Assembly (NCBI GenBank): GCA_910585725.1
Contig: CAJUFA010000035.1
Location: 1 to 27,086 of the forward strand
Direction: 5' to 3'
Origin: an uncultured Dorea sp.
GTDB taxonomy: Bacteria; Bacillota; Clostridia; Lachnospirales; Lachnospiraceae
Length of the DNA: 27,086 nt
Shown here one piece after another: positions 21,852 through 27,086 of this stretch. The translations under genes and the position numbers were made by a program. The notes under the pieces are model-generated. The model saw only the letters and a list, made by a program, of their open reading frames with translations. It did no database searches and was not told the origin of the DNA. Numbering within the stretch: position 1 is the first letter of the stretch; each line of letters begins with the position of its first letter.

Positions 21852-22904
21852 ATGAGGATTCAGCAACATAAAGCAGACCAGATGACGCCGCTGGAGAGAA
21901 GACAGGCTGTCATAGAGGGAAGAGATTATGACCGGATTCCCTGTATCCCGTTCATGGGAGAGTTTAAGTGTAATCTTACCGGAACCAGCGTATGGGATTT
22001 CTGGCATGATCCGCAGAAGATGGCGGATACCGAGATCGCCGCGTTTAACAGATACGGTTATGACAGGATCGTGATCGGTCCGAATACAAGAGGGATTACG
22101 GAAGCAATGGGCGGTAAATTCATCTATCCTGAAAAGGGAGTTCCATATGCCGATACTCCGTTGATTCAGGATTATGCCGGACTGGAAGATATGGAGATCA
22201 TAGATGCGAAGAAGAATGAGAGGATACTTACATTCGTAAGAGAGGCAGAGATTCTGGCAGAGGAGGCGGGGGATATCGTACCTTTGGAGATGAGTATAGG
22301 AGGTCCCTTCACGATCGCGTCGAATCTCAGGGGAACGGAGCTGCTTCTTCGGGACTGCAGGAAGTATCCGGAAGAAATACACAGGCTTATGCGGCTGATC
22401 ACGGAGAGTGAGAAGTCATGTATGGATGTGGCGGCGGAATATGGATTCGGGATCGCTATGGCAGATCCGGTGGCAAACCCTGCCTTGATCGGACCGAGGA
22501 TGTACGAAAAATTCGTGTATCCCTATACAAAGGAGCTTACAGATTACGCCCTTGAGAAGACGGGGGAGAGGGTGTCGCTTCATATGTGCGGGAAGACCTA
22601 TAATATCTGGAAATATCTGTGCAGATATGAATTGAATGAACTAAGTCTTGATAATATTGTCGATCTTGAGCGGGCAGCAGAGGAATTGGGAGATAAGATT
22701 CCGGTTGCCGGGAATATAGATCCAGTGGAAATCGTGATGAACGGAAGCAAAGAAGAGATATTTCAGGCAGTCCGGTATTGTATTGAGACCGGCAGAAAGA
22801 TGAAAAAAGGTTATGTGCTTGCCACCGGCTGCGACGTTCCGGATACGGCAGATCCGGTTCAGATTGATTGGATGATGGAGGCGGTCCGAAGATATAAGAA
22901 ATAG
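21852..22904 (+). CDS. UroD/MtaA-family methyltransferase (fourth copy)
   Basis: 350 residues beginning with the family start MTPLERRQAVIEGRDYDRIP after a ten-residue lead. Zinc-site residues are His244 and Cys246 in SLHMCGKTYN and Cys327 in LATGCDVPDTADP. MSIGGPFTIASNLRGTE, ADPVANPALIGPRMY and AGNIDPVEIVM are shared with the copy at 17365. It has its own promoter with the operator-like dyad and is divergent from the first sugar importer. No second corrinoid gene is near, so it probably works with the corrinoid protein at 14010. It may handle a different substrate from the operon-encoded copies, or supply the acceptor-side reaction. Confidence 0.9.
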   Translation: MRIQQHKADQMTPLERRQAVIEGRDYDRIPCIPFMGEFKCNLTGTSVWDFWHDPQKMADTEIAAFNRYGYDRIVIGPNTRGITEAMGGKFIYPEKGVPYADTPLIQDYAGLEDMEIIDAKKNERILTFVREAEILAEEAGDIVPLEMSIGGPFTIASNLRGTELLLRDCRKYPEEIHRLMRLITESEKSCMDVAAEYGFGIAMADPVANPALIGPRMYEKFVYPYTKELTDYALEKTGERVSLHMCGKTYNIWKYLCRYELNELSLDNIVDLERAAEELGDKIPVAGNIDPVEIVMNGSKEEIFQAVRYCIETGRKMKKGYVLATGCDVPDTADPVQIDWMMEAVRRYKK

Positions 22905-22929
22905 AAAAATCGGGGAAAGCGCAGAGGAA

Positions 22930-23026
22930 GATATGCGGGCGGAAGAGAGAAAAAAGGGAGAAGGAAAATAAAGAGAAAGATATGCGGGCGGAAGAGAGAA
23001 AAAGGGAGAAGGAAAATAAAGAGAAA
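22930..23026 (+). repeat. 49-bp tandem duplication in a purine tract
   Basis: The unit starting GATATGCGGGCGGAAG occurs at 22930-22978 (49 bp) and again at 22979-23026 (48 bp). They differ by one A in an A-run (six versus five). The region 22905-23083 is almost wholly purine on this strand. The A-run difference closes the frame in the first copy (TAA after 12 codons) and leaves it open in the second, joining it to the acyltransferase frame. Confidence 0.85.
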
Positions 23027-23083
23027 AAAACAAAGAAAGAAAACAAAGAGAAAAAGCAAAGAGAAAGAAAGGAAACGAAGAAG

Positions 23084-23899
23084 ATGAAGACGGAAGAACT
23101 GATGGAGCGTATCCATATGCCGGAGGAAGCGCGGGAATTAGCGTGCAGAAAGCAAATCAGCGAGGGTGAGTATGGTATCTGGAAAGAGAGGTTCTATCAG
23201 GATATCAGACAGTTTATCGAAGCCTGGAAGAAGACAGAGAATCGGTATGTATGGGCGTTGGAGTTTTATCTTAAGCTGGCTGCCGACGCCTATGAAGAAT
23301 ACCGGAGGAGAGGTTACACAGATCAAGTATTTGACCAGACTTTTTATGATATTACGATCTGGTGTGAGGAATGCCGGAGGAAACACGGAGTTTATGGGCT
23401 TGAAGAGCTGTGGTGGCTTGGACAGTCGGTGAAGCTTAAGTTGTTTAGGCTTGGCAGGCTGCAGTTTGAGCCGATCCTTTTAGAGCATGATATGGAGGGA
23501 AGGGAACGGACGGTTAAGGCAGGTACGAAGGTGCTGAATGTACATATTCCTTCCGGAGAGCCGTTGAGGATGGAAGCATGTAAGGATTCTTTTGAAAAGG
23601 CAGAGGATTTTTTTGGAGAAGAATATCAGGTTTATGTCTGCGATTCCTGGCTTTTGTCGCCGCATTTGAAAGAGATACTTCCGGATACCAGTAATATCAT
23701 CCGCTTTCAGAATCTTTTTGAGGTGACGAGAGTGGGTTATGAATATCCGCAGGCAGAGCAGAGGATATTCGAGGTAACGCTGGAAGATAAGAGTCAATAT
23801 CCGGAAGATACGTTTCTTCGCAAAAAAGCCAAGGCGTATGTTCTTTCCGGCAAAGACCTGGGGATAGGAGAAGGGTTCTTTTATAGGCGACGGAAATAA
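23084..23899 (+). CDS. Acyltransferase with NAT_N/GNAT_C-type domains
   Basis: 271 residues from ATG 23084. The frame is open back to ATG 22982, but those 34 extra residues are an almost pure Lys/Glu/Arg string encoded by the tandem-repeat purine tract, so I treat them as probably untranslated. The N-terminal half is helical (GIWKERFYQDIRQFIEAW, LEFYLKLAADAYEEY). The C-terminal half has VLNVHIPSGEPLRMEACKDS, a segment with AEDFFGEEYQVYVCDSWLL, and LKEILPDTSNIIRFQNLF, which is the GNAT-like C-terminal acyltransferase pattern. It probably acylates a small molecule or a sugar; substrate is unknown. It follows the fourth UroD gene on the same strand and may share its transcript. Confidence 0.75.
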   Translation: MKTEELMERIHMPEEARELACRKQISEGEYGIWKERFYQDIRQFIEAWKKTENRYVWALEFYLKLAADAYEEYRRRGYTDQVFDQTFYDITIWCEECRRKHGVYGLEELWWLGQSVKLKLFRLGRLQFEPILLEHDMEGRERTVKAGTKVLNVHIPSGEPLRMEACKDSFEKAEDFFGEEYQVYVCDSWLLSPHLKEILPDTSNIIRFQNLFEVTRVGYEYPQAEQRIFEVTLEDKSQYPEDTFLRKKAKAYVLSGKDLGIGEGFFYRRRK

Positions 23900-23927
23900 A
23901 TGAATATAATATATACATATTATCAAT

Positions 23928-23956
23928 TTAACAACGAGAGTTTCTTCGTCTATAAT
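23928..23956 (+). promoter_or_regulatory. Promoter of the second ABC operon
   Basis: TTAACA (23928-23933), a 17-bp spacer and TATAAT (23951-23956). CTATAATT at 23950-23957 equals one arm of the 21772-21794 dyad, but the other arm is missing, so I do not call an operator. Confidence 0.7.
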
Positions 23957-24003
23957 TAAAATATTAAGAAGGATATATTTTACGAAAGCGAGGAAATGAG
24001 TTT

Positions 24004-25341
24004 ATGAAGAAGAGATTGATCAGCGTATTGTTATGCACGGCGATGGCGGCGGTACTGGCAGCGGGATGCGGATCCGACGCAGGTTCGGGCGGCGATACAG
24101 GTTCAGGGAACGGCGATGAGAAGGGGGAATCTTCCGATGGAAAGACAACCCTTACATTCTGGTGTCATGAGAATGAGCCCTGGGTAAAATCTTACAAAGA
24201 GATGGCGAAGAAATTTGAGGATGCGAATCCGGATTATACGGTGGAGGTACAGGATTATCCGTTTAAAGTGTATAATGATAAGATCCAGACTGCGTTGACT
24301 TCGTCAACTGCAGGACCGGATATCGTAGCCGTATGGGGCGGAACAGCTCCGTCTTTTATTGAGTCGGACGCACTTTCAGAGGTGCCGGAAGATCTGGTGA
24401 AAGAGTTTGAAGAAGATTATATGGCGCCTACCCTTGGAATATATCAGAAAGAAGGGAAGTACTATGGCGTTCCGATGGAGTTCAACCTGGAATATGGCGG
24501 AATGATCGTTAACAAGAAATTATTTGATGATTCGGAGATCGCCTATCCTGAGACATGGGAAGATCTCAGGAAGGTATCGCAGGAAGTTTCCAGGAAAAAT
24601 GGTGATATCGTAGAGATGAAGGGATTCGAGATGATGGATTCGGATTCTCTGATTTGTAATTATCTTGCCATGATCCTGCAGCAGGGCGGACAGTATCTGA
24701 AAGACGACGGTTCTGTTGACTTTGCCACTCCGGAAGGAGTTAAGGCCATGGAAGAGGTTCTTGATATGTACCAGAAGGGCGAGTGCGATCTTGAATGTCT
24801 GACGTCAGGCGAATATTGTTTTAATGACGTATATCAGGATAAGGGATATATGGCGTCTGTCGGTTCATGGGCAATCGGAGAGGGCTCAGGTTCTTACGAG
24901 CTGACTTATGGCGAGGACTATGAATACGTTCCGGTTCCCCAGTACGGAGACGAGATGGCTTTTGCTTCTGAGACAGGCTGGGGAATTATCATTCCGGAAA
25001 ACGGCGCTAATAAAGAAGCGGCATGGGAATTCGTGAAATTTTTCAGTGAGCCGGAGAATCTGGTACAGCACAATATTGCATGCAATCAGCTTCCGCCGAG
25101 GAAATCTCTGTTAGACAGCGAAGAGTATAAAGAAGCAATGCCGAATATTACATTTTTATTGGATATTCTGCCGAGCGGACAATGGATGGGGCCGTACAAT
25201 ACATCGGATATGCGTGAGATCTTCAACCAGACGTTTATAGATCTGTGTCAGTCTGACAGCCCGGATGTAGAAGGAGCTCTGAAAGACGCGTCGGCAAAGA
25301 TTACGGAAGGATGCCAGATTAGTTACTCGATGGGTGAATAG
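24004..25341 (+). CDS. Extracellular solute-binding lipoprotein of a second CUT1 importer
   Basis: 445 residues. Lipoprotein signal MKKRLISVLLCTAMAAVLA ending AAGC with acylated Cys22, then a Gly/Ser/Asp linker. The mature protein starts KTTLTFWCHENEPWVKS and has the family-1 binding-protein pattern: FEDANPDYTVEVQDYPFKVY, STAGPDIVAVWGGTAPSFI, YYGVPMEFNLEYGGMIVNK and AWEFVKFFSEPENLVQHN. The two binding proteins are similar in signal sequence and overall plan but differ in the ligand-contact regions that can be compared by eye, so they probably bind different compounds. A hairpin with a T-run follows before the permease genes, which would give more binding protein than permease. Confidence 0.93.
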   Translation: MKKRLISVLLCTAMAAVLAAGCGSDAGSGGDTGSGNGDEKGESSDGKTTLTFWCHENEPWVKSYKEMAKKFEDANPDYTVEVQDYPFKVYNDKIQTALTSSTAGPDIVAVWGGTAPSFIESDALSEVPEDLVKEFEEDYMAPTLGIYQKEGKYYGVPMEFNLEYGGMIVNKKLFDDSEIAYPETWEDLRKVSQEVSRKNGDIVEMKGFEMMDSDSLICNYLAMILQQGGQYLKDDGSVDFATPEGVKAMEEVLDMYQKGECDLECLTSGEYCFNDVYQDKGYMASVGSWAIGEGSGSYELTYGEDYEYVPVPQYGDEMAFASETGWGIIIPENGANKEAAWEFVKFFSEPENLVQHNIACNQLPPRKSLLDSEEYKEAMPNITFLLDILPSGQWMGPYNTSDMREIFNQTFIDLCQSDSPDVEGALKDASAKITEGCQISYSMGE

Positions 25342-25405
25342 TTTGTGAGGGACGGATATCGTATATTGAATTTTGTGAAGATTATGCGTTATTCGTTTGC
25401 AGAGC

Positions 25406-25440
25406 GGCAGAGGATACGTGATGTGTTCTCTGCCATTTTT
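25406..25440 (+). terminator. Intercistronic hairpin with T-run (partial terminator)
   Basis: GGCAGAGGATAC (25406-25417) pairs with GTGTTCTCTGCC (25423-25434) over 12 bp with two G-U pairs and the five-base loop GTGAT. ATTTTT follows at 25435-25440. It lies between the lipoprotein stop (25341) and the permease start (25451), directly against the permease ribosome binding site. Confidence 0.8.
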
Positions 25441-25450
25441 GGAGAGAGGT

Positions 25451-26329
25451 ATGAAAAATAATCGATTTGTAGCGGCGGTGTTGTTACCCAGTTTTCTATT
25501 TTTATTTATATTTTCGTTGTTTCCGGTGGCGTATGGATTGGGGATATCCTTCTATGATTATAATCCGGCGAATTCCCAGAATCCGTTTATAGGTCTTGAT
25601 AATTACAGGCGTCTGATTCAGGACGAGGTTTTCAGGCTGTCTGTTAAGAATACGGTGCTTTATTGTGTGGTCGCAGTGACGGGAAATATTGTTGTTACAC
25701 TTTTTCTTGCTGAGATTATCTCCGTACTTCCGGCGAGATGGATGAAGACGATGTTTCGGACGATTCTTTTTATTCCATGTATAGCGCCTATGGTGGGCAC
25801 GTCTATGGTATGGAAATACGGTATATTCGGCACGGACGGAGGTGTGCTGAACCGAATTGCAGGACTGTTCAATATAGCGCCGAAAAACTGGTTTCTGACG
25901 ACGTGGCCTATGTTTTTTCTGATCGTTGTCTATACTCTGTGGGCCGATATCGGATACAATGTGGTGCTCTTTACGGCGGGACTGGAAGGCGTACCGAAGG
26001 AATTCGACGAAGCGGCGGCGATTGACGGGGCGGGACCGATAAGAAGGTTCCTGTGGATTAAACTGCCATTGATAGGACGGACGTTTGCATTCGTAGCGAT
26101 TATGACGATGGCAAATTATTTCCAGATGTTTGCTCAGTTCCGTGTATTTGTAGCCAATGGAGGAAGAAACTACTCGGCGATGGTGCTGACGAACTACATA
26201 TATAAGATGAGTTTTGACAGTTTTGATATGGGTTATGCGTCGGCAGTCGCGGCGGCGCTCTTTGTTATCGTATTTATTGTAGCGATGATTCAGAATAAGA
26301 TGATGCGTTCAGATTGGAGTTATGAATAA
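25451..26329 (+). CDS. CUT1 ABC importer permease, MalF/UgpA type
   Basis: 292 residues from ATG 25451, which follows GGAGAGAGGT. An in-frame ATG at 25397 would start inside the hairpin region and adds no family sequence. The protein begins MKNNRFVAAVLLPSFLFLF and has about six transmembrane helices. The EAA loop is PKEFDEAAAIDGAGPIRRF, and NGGRNYSAMVLTNYIY is the late conserved motif. The stop and the next gene's ATG overlap by one base (TAATG), so translation is coupled. It works with the preceding binding protein. As in the first importer, no ATPase is encoded nearby. Confidence 0.92.
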   Translation: MKNNRFVAAVLLPSFLFLFIFSLFPVAYGLGISFYDYNPANSQNPFIGLDNYRRLIQDEVFRLSVKNTVLYCVVAVTGNIVVTLFLAEIISVLPARWMKTMFRTILFIPCIAPMVGTSMVWKYGIFGTDGGVLNRIAGLFNIAPKNWFLTTWPMFFLIVVYTLWADIGYNVVLFTAGLEGVPKEFDEAAAIDGAGPIRRFLWIKLPLIGRTFAFVAIMTMANYFQMFAQFRVFVANGGRNYSAMVLTNYIYKMSFDSFDMGYASAVAAALFVIVFIVAMIQNKMMRSDWSYE

Positions 26330-27086
26330 TGGAGCAGTTAAAGCATAAGAAACGGTGGAAGTATAAAAAATACCATTATATTATTATTGCATTTCTGGGA
26401 ATATTTTCAGTCGGTATGATGTATCCCATGGTCTGGATGTGCCTGACATCCTTTAAGAGCAATTCGGAGATCCGGATGCACCGGACGAAATTTCTGCCGA
26501 TTGAGTGGACGGCGGAAGGTTATCAGAGTGCATTTGAACGCGCGCCGATTGTAAGCTGGTTTGCGAACAGCATGTTTGTGACAATATGCGTGACAGCGGC
26601 AGTGATCCTGACCAGTACGTTAATCGGGTTTGTCTTTGCGAAATATGCTTTCAAGGGGAAGAAGATTTTATTTGCGCTTTTGCTGGCGACCATGATGGTT
26701 CCGCCGCAGGTAACGATGATTCCCAGATATCTGATGATTCAGAAGATGCATCTTTTTAATACAAGGTGGTCGTTGATCGTGCCGGGACTTGTCAGTGCGT
26801 TTTCGATCTATCTGGCGAGGCAGTTTATTGCAGATATCCCGGACAGCCTGTGTGAGGCGGCTAAGATTGACGGGGCAGGACCGCTTCGGATTTATTGGCA
26901 TGTCGTCCTGCCGAATATTAAGCCGGCAATCGGTTCTATCGGGATATTTACGGCTATGATGCACTGGAATGATTATCTGAATCCGCTTCTGATGTTAAAT
27001 GATATGGAGAAGATGACTTTGCCGCTGGGACTTGTAATCTTCGACAGCCAGAGATCGACGGATCTGTCTGCGACGATGGCGGCGGC
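26329..27086 (+). CDS. CUT1 ABC importer permease, MalG type (3' end outside window)
   Basis: ATG 26329 overlaps the preceding stop by one base. 252 codons are present before the window ends. It begins with the basic stretch KHKKRWKYKKYHYIIIAFLG, then the first transmembrane helix with GMMYPMVWMCLTSFKSNSEI. The MalG-type EAA loop reads SLCEAAKIDGAGPLRIYWH, and IGIFTAMMHWNDYLNPLLM follows. Length so far is close to complete (family about 275-285 residues), so roughly 25-30 residues are missing. It is the second channel subunit of the importer that starts at 24004. Confidence 0.9.
   Translation, partial: MEQLKHKKRWKYKKYHYIIIAFLGIFSVGMMYPMVWMCLTSFKSNSEIRMHRTKFLPIEWTAEGYQSAFERAPIVSWFANSMFVTICVTAAVILTSTLIGFVFAKYAFKGKKILFALLLATMMVPPQVTMIPRYLMIQKMHLFNTRWSLIVPGLVSAFSIYLARQFIADIPDSLCEAAKIDGAGPLRIYWHVVLPNIKPAIGSIGIFTAMMHWNDYLNPLLMLNDMEKMTLPLGLVIFDSQRSTDLSATMAA

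Noticed and set aside
22982..23083. Lys/Glu/Arg-rich N-terminal extension as a real domain of the acyltransferase
   Set aside because: It is encoded by a purine tract with a tandem repeat and has a better-supported start at 23084. I report it as a finding, not as part of the gene.
23950..23957. Third copy of the operator upstream of the second importer
   Set aside because: Only one 8-bp arm (CTATAATT) is present, and it coincides with the -10 region; the second arm and the core are missing.
1..27086. CRISPR arrays, tRNA or rRNA genes, insertion sequences
   Set aside because: No regularly spaced repeats, no tRNA cloverleaf or rRNA sequence that I can recognise, and no transposase frame with terminal inverted repeats were seen.

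Overview
The window looks like chromosomal DNA of an anaerobic, probably gut-associated member of the Lachnospiraceae (Clostridia, Bacillota). The reasons are the low-to-mid G+C by eye, strong purine-rich ribosome binding sites, the glnA / ANTAR regulator / dapF / dapL block, PduL-type phosphotransacylase, a TM1266-family hydrogenase-linked regulator, a Panacea toxin-antitoxin pair, and corrinoid methyl-transfer genes. No species can be named from the sequence alone.

Layout. 1-4305: the 3' end of an unrecognised gene, a ribulose-phosphate 3-epimerase-fold protein, a cytosolic Cu/Zn superoxide dismutase-like protein, a convergent KdpDE-like two-component pair on the minus strand, and a membrane-anchored CE4 polysaccharide deacetylase. 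4306-7174: a small ACT-like regulator with a structured leader, pduL on the minus strand, a Panacea-domain antitoxin with its GNAT-like toxin (PanAT, minus strand), and a small one-helix membrane protein. 7175-12397: a probable nitrogen/lysine operon, with a terminator-bearing leader, glnA, an ANTAR RNA-binding regulator, dapF, dapL, and a double GNAT acetyltransferase.

12398-27086 is the most unusual part: a methyl-transfer island built on the uroporphyrinogen decarboxylase (UroD/MtaA/CmuA) fold. It starts with a degraded UroD-family pseudogene. A promoter/leader region with an operator-like site follows, then an apparent operon of a divergent UroD-like protein, a corrinoid protein, a UroD-family methyltransferase, a RACo-type ATP-dependent corrinoid activator with an N-terminal [2Fe-2S] domain, and a third UroD-family methyltransferase. 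A bidirectional terminator separates this from a minus-strand CUT1 ABC importer (two permeases and a lipoprotein). Divergent from the importer is a fourth intact UroD-family gene, preceded by a near-identical operator (perfect 8-bp arms), then a NAT_N/GNAT_C-type acyltransferase whose upstream DNA carries a 49-bp tandem duplication. A second CUT1 importer (lipoprotein and two permeases, the last cut by the window end) closes the window.

Inferred working model: the two importers bring in a small, possibly O- or N-methylated carbohydrate-like compound. UroD-fold enzymes move its methyl group to the Co(I) corrinoid protein, and the RACo protein rescues corrinoid that has oxidised to Co(II). No MtaB/MttB-type methyltransferase and no pterin-binding methyltransferase is encoded here, so both the substrate and the methyl acceptor are open. 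The shared operator suggests that the two UroD transcription units, and possibly the first importer, are co-regulated by a factor encoded outside the window.
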